A stretch of DNA of 64,000 nt from an uncultured Hellea sp. (GTDB lineage: Bacteria; Pseudomonadota; Alphaproteobacteria; Caulobacterales; Maricaulaceae): NCBI GenBank assembly GCA_905477785.1, contig CAJQGR010000010.1, positions 1-64,000 on the forward strand, written 5' to 3'. Below, piece after piece: positions 10,021 to 19,704 of this stretch. The translations under genes were made by a program, and so were the position numbers. Position 1 is the stretch's first letter, and each line of letters starts with the position of its first letter. The notes beneath the pieces are model-generated. The model worked only from the letters and a program-made list of their open reading frames with translations. It was not told where the DNA came from and did no database searches.

Positions 10021-10478
10021 TGACTGAAAAACTTATATTAAATATTGATGCCAATGATGGAAAAAATGGAGATGTAATTATTTTATTACGAACTGACTTG
10101 GCTCCAAAACATGTTGAGCAGATCACAAGATTAGCCAAGGAAGGTTTTTATGACGGCCTTACATTTCACAGAGTAATTAATGGTTTTATGGCTCAAGGTG
10201 GCTGTCCTGAAGGAACTGGTATGGGTGGGGCTAAAGATAATATTCCAGCCGAGTTTTCTAAACATCCACATATTGAGGGTGTTTGCTCTATGGCGCGATC
10301 GCAAAATCCTAATTCGGCGTCCAGCCAATTTTTTATCTGTTTAGATGATGCAACTTTTCTTGATGGCCAATATACGGTATGGGGAGAAGTTGAAAGCGGA
10401 ATGGATCTTATTCATGCTCTTCCAAAAGGCGAGCCACCTGCGTACCCGGGAAAAATAATAAAGGCGAGTATCCTTTAA
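10020..10478 (+). CDS. ppiB: Cyclophilin-type peptidyl-prolyl cis-trans isomerase
   Basis: TFHRVINGFMAQGGCPEGTGMGG, SMARSQNPNSASSQFFI motifs; no signal peptide. Confidence 0.9.
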   Translation: MTEKLILNIDANDGKNGDVIILLRTDLAPKHVEQITRLAKEGFYDGLTFHRVINGFMAQGGCPEGTGMGGAKDNIPAEFSKHPHIEGVCSMARSQNPNSASSQFFICLDDATFLDGQYTVWGEVESGMDLIHALPKGEPPAYPGKIIKASIL

Positions 10479-10525
10479 ATAATCAATTTCATCTATAGTT
10501 TATTATTCACAGAAAAATCAATTTT

Positions 10526-11593
10526 ATGAAAGTCAGTGATTTTGATTTTGATTTACCTGAAAATCGCATAGCGCTTAGGCCAGTCTCACCAAGGGATAGT
10601 GCAAAACTACTGCAAGTCTCAAATACAGGTGAATTATTTGATCACAGTGTTAAAGACTTGCCGGATTTACTCGAAAGAGGCGATGTGCTTGTAGTAAATG
10701 AAACAAGGGTTCTTAATGCTGCCCTTGATGGGACTAGAAAAGCGCGTGAACACGGTGGCGGGGGAGATGTTAGTCTCAATATTAATCTTCATACCTTAAT
10801 ATCTGATAATGAATGGCGTGCATTTGTTCGCCCGGCTAAGCGTTTGAAAAATGATGACATCATTTTCTTTTCTGATAATTTCTATGCCACCGTTTATGAT
10901 AAGTTGCAAAACGGTGATGTAGGTCTTAGATTTAACCTTGACGGTATTGCATTAATAAAAGCTATAGATAAATATGGAAAACCCCCTATACCGCCATACA
11001 TTTCTCGCAAACGACCTGTCGATCTCAGTGATGTAGTCGACTATCAAACTATTTATGCTTCCGAAGATTCTGGTTCTGTTGCTGCTCCGACTGCAGGACT
11101 CCATTTTACTAATGAATTATTTGAGGAATTAAATTTCAGAGGAGTCCAAATTGAACGCCTAACCTTGCATGTCAGTGCTGGAACTTTTCTACCCGTAAAA
11201 ACTGAAGATACTAAAGATCACCATATGCACACTGAGTGGTATGAGATACCTCCTGAAACAGCCAAACGAATAAATTCCGCAAAATACGAGGGCCGGCGTA
11301 TCATAGCAGTTGGTACCACTTCTTTACGTGCTCTTGAGTCATCCGCAAGGAACAGAAAAGTAACAAAACTCACTAACAAAACGAATATTTTTATAACTCC
11401 CGGTTTTAAATTTGAAATAATAGACGGACTTATTACAAATTTCCATTTACCAAGATCTACTTTATTTATGCTTGTTAGTGCTTTGTCCGGATTGAAAAAT
11501 ATGCAATCAGCTTATGCTTATGCAATAAGAAATAAATATCGATTTTATAGTTATGGCGACACAAGCCTTTTATGGAAAATTAAGGATGTTTAA
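10526..11593 (+). CDS. queA: S-adenosylmethionine:tRNA ribosyltransferase-isomerase
   Basis: FDLPENRIALRPVSPRDSAKLL, PPIPPYI, VAAPTAGLHFT, TTSLRALES, TNFHLPRSTLFMLVSA. Confidence 0.95.
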   Translation: MKVSDFDFDLPENRIALRPVSPRDSAKLLQVSNTGELFDHSVKDLPDLLERGDVLVVNETRVLNAALDGTRKAREHGGGGDVSLNINLHTLISDNEWRAFVRPAKRLKNDDIIFFSDNFYATVYDKLQNGDVGLRFNLDGIALIKAIDKYGKPPIPPYISRKRPVDLSDVVDYQTIYASEDSGSVAAPTAGLHFTNELFEELNFRGVQIERLTLHVSAGTFLPVKTEDTKDHHMHTEWYEIPPETAKRINSAKYEGRRIIAVGTTSLRALESSARNRKVTKLTNKTNIFITPGFKFEIIDGLITNFHLPRSTLFMLVSALSGLKNMQSAYAYAIRNKYRFYSYGDTSLLWKIKDV

Positions 11594-12721
11594 ATGACTC
11601 AATTTTCATTTGATATTCTATCAAAAGACGGTGATGCGAGGTCAGGGGTATTGCAGACATCTCGTGGAAAAATTATGACTCCTGCTTTTATGCCTGTTGG
11701 AACAGCTGGAACAGTTAAGGGTCTATATATGGATCAGGTAGCTGGTGCAGGTTCGGATGTAATACTGGGGAATACTTATCATCTAATGCTTAGACCTGGT
11801 GCTGAAAGAGTAAAAAAATTAGGAGGATTGCACAAGTTTTCTGGCTGGAGTGGCCCGATTTTGACTGACTCCGGTGGATTTCAGGTTTGGTCACTCTCAA
11901 AACTTCGAAAAATGACAGAAAAAGGGGTTGAATTCCAAAGTCATTTAGATGGTTCTAAGTATTTACTTTCACCTGAGAGATCTATTGAAATTCAGGCTGA
12001 TTTGTTGGGTGCTGATATATGTATGCAGCTAGATGAATGTACTGATTACCCTGTAACTCATGCGCTAGCTAAGAAATCAATGGAGCTATCCTTGAGGTGG
12101 GGTAGGCGATCTCTAGAGAAATTTGGTAGGCGTGAAAGCCAAAATTTGTTTGCAATAATACAAGGTTCAAATTTTGAGGACTTACGTCGTATTAGTGCAG
12201 AGGCATGTGTCAAAGAAACTCTCAATGGGGGTTATGGGGGTTTTGCAATTGGTGGTTTGGCTGTGGGTGAGGGGCATGAGAACATGTGTAAAACATTAGA
12301 CTTTACTATACCAAATCTACCTTTAGACCGCCCTAGATACTTAATGGGAGTTGGCAAGCCGATAGATCTCGTTGAGGCTGTTGCTCGAGGAGTTGATATG
12401 TTTGATTGCGTTATTCCAACTAGGTCGGGCCGGCACGGGCAGGTATGGACTGATAATGGTCCATATAACATTAAAAAGGCTAAGTTTTCTGAAGACCAAA
12501 CACCTCTTGATGAAAAAATTAATTGCTCCGCAAGTAATGACTATACAAAAGCTTATATTCACCATCTTGTGCGTTCTGGAGAATTGTTAGGTTCAATGAT
12601 CTTAAGCTGGCATAATATTGCTTATTATCAAAATTTAATGTCAAGAATTCGGACGGCTATAAGTGATGGTGAGTTTGATTCTTTTATAACTAATTTTCGT
12701 TTAAATTACTCTCAAACCTAG
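11594..12721 (+). CDS. tgt: tRNA-guanine transglycosylase
   Basis: TPAFMPVGTAGTVKG, ILTDSGGFQVWSL, RYLMGVGKPIDLVEAVARGVDMFDCVIPTRSGRHG. Confidence 0.96.
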   Translation: MTQFSFDILSKDGDARSGVLQTSRGKIMTPAFMPVGTAGTVKGLYMDQVAGAGSDVILGNTYHLMLRPGAERVKKLGGLHKFSGWSGPILTDSGGFQVWSLSKLRKMTEKGVEFQSHLDGSKYLLSPERSIEIQADLLGADICMQLDECTDYPVTHALAKKSMELSLRWGRRSLEKFGRRESQNLFAIIQGSNFEDLRRISAEACVKETLNGGYGGFAIGGLAVGEGHENMCKTLDFTIPNLPLDRPRYLMGVGKPIDLVEAVARGVDMFDCVIPTRSGRHGQVWTDNGPYNIKKAKFSEDQTPLDEKINCSASNDYTKAYIHHLVRSGELLGSMILSWHNIAYYQNLMSRIRTAISDGEFDSFITNFRLNYSQT

Positions 12722-12820
12722 AAGACTTTGAATAATTCTATTTTGCCAAGCATTTTGGGCTTGACGATAGTTAACCGCGCCCGTAGATACCCAATTTCTT
12801 ATACATTAAGTATGTATTGT

Positions 12821-12896
12821 GCGCCCGTAGCTCAGTTGGTAGAGCGCCTCACTTTTAATGAGGATGTCCACAGTTCAAGTCTGTGCGGGCGTACCA
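12821..12896 (+). tRNA. tRNA-Lys(TTT)
   Basis: Full cloverleaf: acceptor gcgcccg/cgggcgt, anticodon arm cctca-cttttaa-tgagg, T-arm cacag-ttcaagt-ctgtg, encoded CCA. Confidence 0.96.
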
Positions 12897-13139
12897 TTAC
12901 AATTCAATAATATTGATAAAAAACTCAGAAATTAGAATGAATTAGTTGTGATGTATTTTAGCAACTGATCATAAAAAAGCTTTTTAATAAATATAATTTA
13001 GTTCTATCCTAGGGTAGCAATTATCTAAAAATTATTGTAATGAACTGATAATTATAGCGTAAATACACATTTATTATCGCTTTTCGCGCATGTTGCGCAC
13101 AACTATCAAATGGTATTTTACCATTACGGAGGAAATAAA

Positions 13140-14513
13140 ATGAAGTCACGGCTTCTTATTGCAGTAGCAACAACTGCTCTGATGGCATTGCCATCACTTG
13201 CAACCGCTCATGATGAGTCAGGTTGGTACCTTAGAGGAAATGCTGGTTATGGTGTTCATACTGATATTGAACTATCTGGTGGACTCGATACAACTGCTGG
13301 CGACGCAACTGGACTTAACAGCAAGGGCGATGTGGCTATATCACTTGGCCTTGGTTATAATTTAGGTAACAGCTGGCGTTTGGAGTTAGATGGTGCACTT
13401 TTAAATACAGACCTTGGTTCAATCAGTGGAGTTCAAGATACATCTTCTGGTTTCAGAAGCAAATCTATTATGCTCAATGCAATTCATGACTTTGATACCA
13501 ATAGTCGCTTTCAACCCTATGTAGGTGCGGGTATTGGCTTTGTTCAAGGTAATGCTGAATTTACTGCAAATGATTATGGTAACTTAGCCTCGCCTACAGT
13601 GAATCCAGTTTGTGATGGAAGCCGTGGAACAATAGCAGGTGGTCAATCTTGTAGTCTTGATGACACAGACACTGCATTTGGCTATCAGCTTTTAGCCGGT
13701 TTGGGTTATGAAATTACAGAAAATATCAAATGGGATACACAGTATCGTTATTTAGATGCTCATGGTATGGATTTTAATGGTATAAGGGTAGCTAACACAA
13801 ATAATTCAGTTAATTCCTTAGCTGTAGAGGCATCAAATGTGGGTTCGCATACAGTGATGACTGGTTTTAGATACCTCTTTGGTCACAAGCATGAGCCAGA
13901 AGCACCACCGCCACCGCCACCGCCAGTTCCTGATTATCAGTGTTGGGATGGCTCAATGGTTTTTAATGCTGGTGAATGTCCAGCTAAACCAATTCCAAAG
14001 CAAACATGTTGGGATGGCTCAATAATTCCAGAAACATCTACTTGTCCTGTGCGACCAACATATACTTGTTGGGACGACTCAGTTGTTTATGATGAAGCTA
14101 ATTGTCCTGATCAAGTTTTTTCTGAAGCAAAAAATAATATGTCTGAATTATGTTCCATAAACAGTCATCAAGAAGTCATTTATTATGATTTTGATGAGCA
14201 TAAGTCACAAGATACAGTTAAAGCGATAACAAAAATAGCTGATATCGGACAGTATTGTAGTATTGGTAAAGTCAGCGTTGTTGGTCATACAGATACTTCT
14301 GGACCATCCGCTTACAATTTGAAGTTATCAAAGCATCGTGCGTCTAACACCAAAGATGAGTTAATTGCTAAAGGTATATCCGAAGATGTTATTACGTCAG
14401 AGGGTAAAGGCGAGACAGAATTAGCTGTTGAGACTGAAAATGGTGTTAAAGAAGAAATGAACCGCCGTACGGAGGTTTTGGTTTCATTAAGCTCATTAGG
14501 GTTAACTAACTGA
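13140..14513 (+). CDS. Outer-membrane beta-barrel protein with proline-rich linker, cysteine-containing CWDGS repeats and C-terminal OmpA peptidoglycan-binding domain
   Basis: Signal peptide MKSRLLIAVATTALMALPSLATA; porin-like barrel; PPPPPPP; C-terminal VVGHTDTSGPSAYNLKLSKHRA...GKGETELAV...NRRTEV. The ORF track start is 13110; ATG after gaggaaataaa is preferred. Confidence 0.9.
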   Translation: MKSRLLIAVATTALMALPSLATAHDESGWYLRGNAGYGVHTDIELSGGLDTTAGDATGLNSKGDVAISLGLGYNLGNSWRLELDGALLNTDLGSISGVQDTSSGFRSKSIMLNAIHDFDTNSRFQPYVGAGIGFVQGNAEFTANDYGNLASPTVNPVCDGSRGTIAGGQSCSLDDTDTAFGYQLLAGLGYEITENIKWDTQYRYLDAHGMDFNGIRVANTNNSVNSLAVEASNVGSHTVMTGFRYLFGHKHEPEAPPPPPPPVPDYQCWDGSMVFNAGECPAKPIPKQTCWDGSIIPETSTCPVRPTYTCWDDSVVYDEANCPDQVFSEAKNNMSELCSINSHQEVIYYDFDEHKSQDTVKAITKIADIGQYCSIGKVSVVGHTDTSGPSAYNLKLSKHRASNTKDELIAKGISEDVITSEGKGETELAVETENGVKEEMNRRTEVLVSLSSLGLTN

Positions 14514-14557
14514 TTGAGTCAAATCCGCCGGAAACATCGGTAGGAATAAAATAAATC

Positions 14558-14582
14558 AACCCCGTTTTTTCGGGGTTTTTTT
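14558..14582 (+). terminator. Rho-independent terminator downstream of the OmpA-family gene
   Basis: aaccccg-tttttt-cggggtt hairpin followed by a T run. Confidence 0.85.
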
Positions 14583-14658
14583 ATGCAATAAATCTAATGA
14601 TTTAGAAACTATTTTCTGTTTATTAACTTATAAAGGTAAAATGAGGTGAGGTTCTAAT

Positions 14659-15918
14659 TTGACAAATATCAGCTTAACAAAGGCAGAGCATAGTATTCTA
14701 GAAGAGATTGGTGCTACTCAACATGAAATGTTGAGTACTGTCAAAGATTGGTCGAATATAAATTCAGGTAGTTATAATCATTCAGGGTTAAAAGCCATGA
14801 GGGAACGATTATATGATAGTTTTGCATCACTTCCAGGTGAAATAAGTGAAGTCACTCTGGAAGAGGGGCAGAAAATAGATAAAAAAGGAAACATAGAGAC
14901 TGTAAACTATGAACCTGCATTAAAAATATCAGTGCGCCCAAAAGCCTCAATTCAACTAGTATTAACTGGACACTACGACACTGTATTTCCAGTAAATAGT
15001 CATTTTCAAAATTATGAGACATTAGGAGTTGATATTTTAAAGGGGCCGGGCGTTGCAGATATGAAAGGTGGTATAGTTGTGATGAAAACTGCCTTACAAT
15101 TTTTTGAAAGAATGCCAATTTCAAATAATATTGGCTATAATGTTCTACTCAGTCCTGATGAGGAGATAGGCTCTTTAGGTTCGGCATCTATTCTAGCAGA
15201 ATTAGGAAGATTGTCTCATGCTGGCCTTACTTATGAACCTTCACTTCCAGATGGATCATTGGCTGGTGCAAGAAAGGGGAGTGGTAATTTCACATTAATT
15301 ATAAAAGGTCGCGCTGCTCATGCTGGTAGAGAGCATCATTTAGGAAGGAATGCTATTGTTGCCATGGCTGAATTTATAAATGGACTAGAAAAATTAAATG
15401 GAAAACGCGAAGGGTTAACAATAAATATAGCTAAAATTGAGGGAGGGGGTCCTTCAAATATCGTTCCGGACCTTTCTATTGGTCATTTTAATATAAGAAT
15501 GCAGAAAAAAGAAGATATGCAATGGGTAAGTAGTAAAATAAATAATCTTGTTACATGCATAAATGACAAGGAAGGAATTTTCGCTCACCTTCATGGTGGT
15601 TTCACAAGACCACCTAAGCCAATGTCAGCAGCAAATGCTAGTATTTTTGAATGGGTAAAAAAGGCTGGAGATCTATTAGGGCAAGAAATCAATTGGTCAT
15701 CAAGTGGTGGGGTATGTGAGGGTAACAATTTATGGGCATCTGGTTGTCCAAATGTAGATACACTTGGCGTAATTGGGGGTGAAATTCATTCTGATAGAGA
15801 GTATATGAAAATTTCTTCTTTAACAGAAAGAGCCAAACTATCGTGCACTATTCTTCTCAAAATTGCTAGTGGTGAATTTGATGCGATAAAAGCTAAAAAA
15901 CTAGTTAAAAAATGTTAA
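14659..15918 (+). CDS. M20-family metallohydrolase (ArgE/DapE/CPG2-like) in the ast operon
   Basis: TGHYDTVFP, GPGVADMKGGIVVM, SPDEEIGSLGS metal-binding motifs; TTG start in the ORF track. Confidence 0.88.
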   Translation: MTNISLTKAEHSILEEIGATQHEMLSTVKDWSNINSGSYNHSGLKAMRERLYDSFASLPGEISEVTLEEGQKIDKKGNIETVNYEPALKISVRPKASIQLVLTGHYDTVFPVNSHFQNYETLGVDILKGPGVADMKGGIVVMKTALQFFERMPISNNIGYNVLLSPDEEIGSLGSASILAELGRLSHAGLTYEPSLPDGSLAGARKGSGNFTLIIKGRAAHAGREHHLGRNAIVAMAEFINGLEKLNGKREGLTINIAKIEGGGPSNIVPDLSIGHFNIRMQKKEDMQWVSSKINNLVTCINDKEGIFAHLHGGFTRPPKPMSAANASIFEWVKKAGDLLGQEINWSSSGGVCEGNNLWASGCPNVDTLGVIGGEIHSDREYMKISSLTERAKLSCTILLKIASGEFDAIKAKKLVKKC

Positions 15919-16931
15919 TTGTTCGTCCTATATGTGTAAATGACCTTGATGATATTTGTGAATTATCGCGACTTGCGGGGCCTGGATTTACATCTTTAGC
16001 GGTAAATAGAGAAGTACATAAAGCGCGTATACGGCATTCAATAAATAGTTTTTCCGATGTTAAAAATACATTACCCCACCATTTATATACTCTAGTTTTA
16101 GAGGATACTTCCATTAATGAAGTCATTGGAATAAGTTCAATTAAAACTAATATAGGCGTAAAGGACCCTTTTTTTAATTTTCGTATTTTACAACTAGCTC
16201 AGAAATCTTCTGTTACTGGTTCACGTTTCGATATGGCAGTTCTTGTTCTTGTGAATGAGTATGCAGGTTCTTCTGAGGTCGCTTCATTATTTGTTAAGAG
16301 TGAGTATAGAGGAAAAGGAGCAGGTATGCTCATTTCTCAAGCAAGGTTCATGCTTATTGCAGCCAACGAGGAACGCTTTGGAAATAAAATCATTTCCGAA
16401 TTACGTGGTCAGGTATCTAAAAATGGCGATTCTCCATTTTGGAATGCGATTGGAAAAAAGTTTTTCCGTATGGACTTTCAGAGTGCTGATGAGTTTTCAG
16501 CTGGAAAGGATAATCAGTTTATTGTTGAGTTAATGCCGAAACATCCGATATATGTAGCATTGCTTCCTGATAATGCTCAAAATGTTATTGGTAAAACACA
16601 TCCAAAAGGTATTGGGGCAAAACGCTATCTCGAATCAGAAGGTTTTAGGTATGATAATACAGTTGACATATTTGACGCTGGGCCAACTATGGCGGTTCTA
16701 AAGAAAGATATGCGAACTCTAAATGAAAGCTTTTTGACAAGTTTATCAACTGACTCTCCTGATTTGAATTATGATATTCCAGCTTTAGTTAGTAACAACT
16801 CTTTAGCTGAATTCCGCTGTGGTTTAATAAATTTATCGAAAGTTGATAATAACTATTTTGCTAAATTTGAGGAGTTGGAATTTCTTAAAATTAATGATTT
16901 AAAAACTGCTCGTCTATGGATTAAGAAATGA
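15912..16931 (+). CDS. astA: Arginine N-succinyltransferase
   Basis: IRP-like N-terminus, SPFWNAIGKKFFRMDFQSAD, FIVELMPKHPIYVALLP, EGFRYDNTVDIFDAGPT match AstA. Confidence 0.93.
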   Translation: MLIVRPICVNDLDDICELSRLAGPGFTSLAVNREVHKARIRHSINSFSDVKNTLPHHLYTLVLEDTSINEVIGISSIKTNIGVKDPFFNFRILQLAQKSSVTGSRFDMAVLVLVNEYAGSSEVASLFVKSEYRGKGAGMLISQARFMLIAANEERFGNKIISELRGQVSKNGDSPFWNAIGKKFFRMDFQSADEFSAGKDNQFIVELMPKHPIYVALLPDNAQNVIGKTHPKGIGAKRYLESEGFRYDNTVDIFDAGPTMAVLKKDMRTLNESFLTSLSTDSPDLNYDIPALVSNNSLAEFRCGLINLSKVDNNYFAKFEELEFLKINDLKTARLWIKK

Positions 16932-18367
16932 AAAAACCTTTATTTATAAATGGCCAATGGGTAGAAGGCACTGGCGAGTTTTTTAAATCCATAAATCCAT
17001 CTGATGGTTCAGAATTATGGCAAGGAAATTCTGCCTCACGTGCAGAAATTAATGCTGCATTTGATGCTGCGAAATCAGCGCACAAAGTATGGAGCTCTTT
17101 GCCATTTGTCTCGCGTAAAGCAATTGTTTTAAACTATAAAAATCTTGCATTTGAGGCAAGAAATGAAATGGCTGAAATAATATCAAAAGAAACAGGCAAA
17201 CAACTTTGGGACTCAACGGGTGAGGCATCTGCTTTACCCAATAAAGTCGATATTTCCTTGTCTTCTTATTTAGATAGAACTGGAAAAGTTAATAGAGAGA
17301 CCCCATTTGGTCGTGCTGAATTACAGCACAAATCTCATGGAGTATTTGCAGTTCTTGGTCCATATAATTTTCCTGCTCACTTACCTAACGGACAAATACT
17401 TCCTGCACTAATTGCCGGAAATACTGTAGTTTTTAAACCCAGCGATCAAACACCGGCAGTTGGTGAAGCACTTATGAAATTATATGACAAGGCGGGTTTT
17501 CCAAAAGGTGTTGTAAACATGGTTCAGGGTTCTGGAAAAGTGGGCAAGCTAATGTTAGATCAACCAGATTTATCAGGTGTTTTGTTTACGGGTTCTGCTG
17601 AAACGGGAAGAAAAATACATAAAAACTTTGGAGGAAAACCTGAGGTAATTTTAGCATTAGAAATGGGTGGTAATAACCCGATTATTGCTTGGGATATAGA
17701 AAATGCTGAACAAGCAACCAGCATAATTATACAATCAGCTTTTATTACTTCCGGCCAACGTTGTACTTGTGCTCGTCGATTAATAGTACCGGATAATAAA
17801 AAAGGTGAGGTTATTATACAATCAATCATTAAATCAATGGATAGAATAACTCTAGGTAAATGGGATGTAGAGTCTTCTATAGGTCCTGTAATTAATCAAG
17901 ATGCTGCTAATAAAATAGTTCAAGATGCTAAGTCTCTCAATGGTAAAGTTTTAAGGGCTTCTACTATTTCTGATTTAGGTAGTGCTTTTGTAACCCCAGG
18001 TTTTATAGATATGACTAATGTCAAAAAGAAAGATAAAGAGATATTTGGACCAGTTTTACAGGTTATTCGTGTTCCTGATTGGAATGCAGCAATATATGAA
18101 GCAAATGACACAAATTTTGGATTATCAGCTGGGCTTATTTCTAATAATAAAGATTTATGGGAAAGTTTTCAGCAAAACATAAGAGCAGGAATTGTTAACT
18201 TTAATAGACCGACAACCGGTGCAGCTAGTTTTTTGCCTTTTGGAGGCCCTGGTTTTTCTGGTAATCATAACCCTGGAGCTTATTATTCGGCAGACTTTTG
18301 TGCTTGGCCAATGGCTAGTCAAATATCAGATACACCGTCAATATTAGAATTTAAAGGTTTAAGGTGA
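16928..18367 (+). CDS. astD: Succinylglutamate-semialdehyde dehydrogenase
   Basis: ALDH fold; LALEMGGNNPII, TSGQRCTCARRL, FNRPTTGAASFLPFGGPGFSGNH. Confidence 0.93.
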   Translation: MKKPLFINGQWVEGTGEFFKSINPSDGSELWQGNSASRAEINAAFDAAKSAHKVWSSLPFVSRKAIVLNYKNLAFEARNEMAEIISKETGKQLWDSTGEASALPNKVDISLSSYLDRTGKVNRETPFGRAELQHKSHGVFAVLGPYNFPAHLPNGQILPALIAGNTVVFKPSDQTPAVGEALMKLYDKAGFPKGVVNMVQGSGKVGKLMLDQPDLSGVLFTGSAETGRKIHKNFGGKPEVILALEMGGNNPIIAWDIENAEQATSIIIQSAFITSGQRCTCARRLIVPDNKKGEVIIQSIIKSMDRITLGKWDVESSIGPVINQDAANKIVQDAKSLNGKVLRASTISDLGSAFVTPGFIDMTNVKKKDKEIFGPVLQVIRVPDWNAAIYEANDTNFGLSAGLISNNKDLWESFQQNIRAGIVNFNRPTTGAASFLPFGGPGFSGNHNPGAYYSADFCAWPMASQISDTPSILEFKGLR

Positions 18368-18368
18368 A

Positions 18369-19694
18369 ATGGTTACTGTTGCAAACTTTGATGGTCTCAT
18401 TGGGTCAACACATAATTATGCTGGATTGTCATTTGGAAATTTAGCTTCATTCGCTAATACAGGACTTATTTCAAACCCTCATGCTGCTGCATTGCAAGGT
18501 CTAGAAAAAATGAAAAAAATGTCTGATATTGGATTATTTCAAGGAGTTCTACCCCCACACCAGCGGCCATATTTACCAATGATACGTAATTTGGGATTTC
18601 AAGGAAATGATAATGAAATTTTCCAATCCGCTTGGAAACATTCTCCAGACTTAATGGTTAACTTTTTTTCTGCAAGTTCAATGTGGGCTGCTAACTCTGC
18701 TACAGTAAGCCCATCGTCAGATTGTAACGATAACAGACTTCATTTAACTGTAGCAAATATGTCAGAGATGTTTCATCGGTCTATGGAAAGCAGTCAAACT
18801 TACAGGTCTTTAAAGAAGGCTTTTCCTTTTGCTAAAGTTCATGAAGCTCTTTTTAGTCATTCTTTTCTTGCCGACGAAGGCGCAGCAAACCATGTAAGAT
18901 TATGTGGAGAAAAAAGTAAAAAAGGGGTTGAATTATTTGTATATGGACGTGATGCTTATACTAAATCTAATTCAGTTTATCCCGCAAGGCAAACATACCA
19001 AGCTAGTGAAACAATAACACGTAATCATGGATTAGAAATATTACGTACAGTTTATGCAAAACAATCTGAACGAGCTATTAATGCCGGAGCATTTCATAAT
19101 GATGTAGTTTGTGTGGGTGCAATGAGTACTTTATTCTATCATGAATTAGCTTTTGAAAATACAGATAAGCTCCAATCTGACATTAGAAAATCAGCTGATG
19201 GAATTTTTGAACCTATTTTTATTGAAGTTAAGGAATCTGAAATACCGCTTCAAGATGCAATAGAGTCATATTTATTTAACTCCATGCTAGTCAAAATTCC
19301 TGGTTGTGAATATTTAACCCTAATAGCACCACTTGAAGTAAAGAAAAATGAAAAGGTGGAAAGTTTTTGTGAAAATTTAGTTGCTAGCAATAATACTATA
19401 AAGGATATTTATTATGTAGACGTGCGCCAGTCCATGAGAAATGGAGGTGGGCCCGCTTGTTTAAGATTAGCTGTTCCACTTAATTCAGAAGAGAAAAAAT
19501 TGGTTAACAAAAAAAATATACTGACAGAAAGTCTATATAGTGATCTAAAAATATGGATAAATAGACATTATAGAAAAGAGATAAGCCCAAATGATTTGCG
19601 TGATGTTAATTTAATGAATGAAAGTTTTTCTGCACTCGATGAACTTACTAATATAATGAAACTTGGTAGTGACTTTTATTTTTTTCAAAAGTGA
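18369..19694 (+). CDS. astB: N-succinylarginine dihydrolase
   Basis: NFDGLIGSTHNYAGLSFGN, LPPHQRPYLPMIRNLGF, FHNDVVCVG, SMRNGGGPACLRLAVPL. Confidence 0.95.
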   Translation: MVTVANFDGLIGSTHNYAGLSFGNLASFANTGLISNPHAAALQGLEKMKKMSDIGLFQGVLPPHQRPYLPMIRNLGFQGNDNEIFQSAWKHSPDLMVNFFSASSMWAANSATVSPSSDCNDNRLHLTVANMSEMFHRSMESSQTYRSLKKAFPFAKVHEALFSHSFLADEGAANHVRLCGEKSKKGVELFVYGRDAYTKSNSVYPARQTYQASETITRNHGLEILRTVYAKQSERAINAGAFHNDVVCVGAMSTLFYHELAFENTDKLQSDIRKSADGIFEPIFIEVKESEIPLQDAIESYLFNSMLVKIPGCEYLTLIAPLEVKKNEKVESFCENLVASNNTIKDIYYVDVRQSMRNGGGPACLRLAVPLNSEEKKLVNKKNILTESLYSDLKIWINRHYRKEISPNDLRDVNLMNESFSALDELTNIMKLGSDFYFFQK

Positions 19695-19704
19695 ATGTTT
19701 ATAT

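Noticed and set aside
12728-12910. 60-aa ORF overlapping the tRNA-Lys gene
   Set aside because: Its C-terminal part (APVAQLVERLTFNEDVHSSSLCGR) is translated tRNA sequence, a common false ORF.
13086-13098. gcgca-tgt-tgcgc inverted repeat upstream of the OmpA-family gene
   Set aside because: Short 5-bp arms with no further support; could be chance or an RNA 5'UTR stem.
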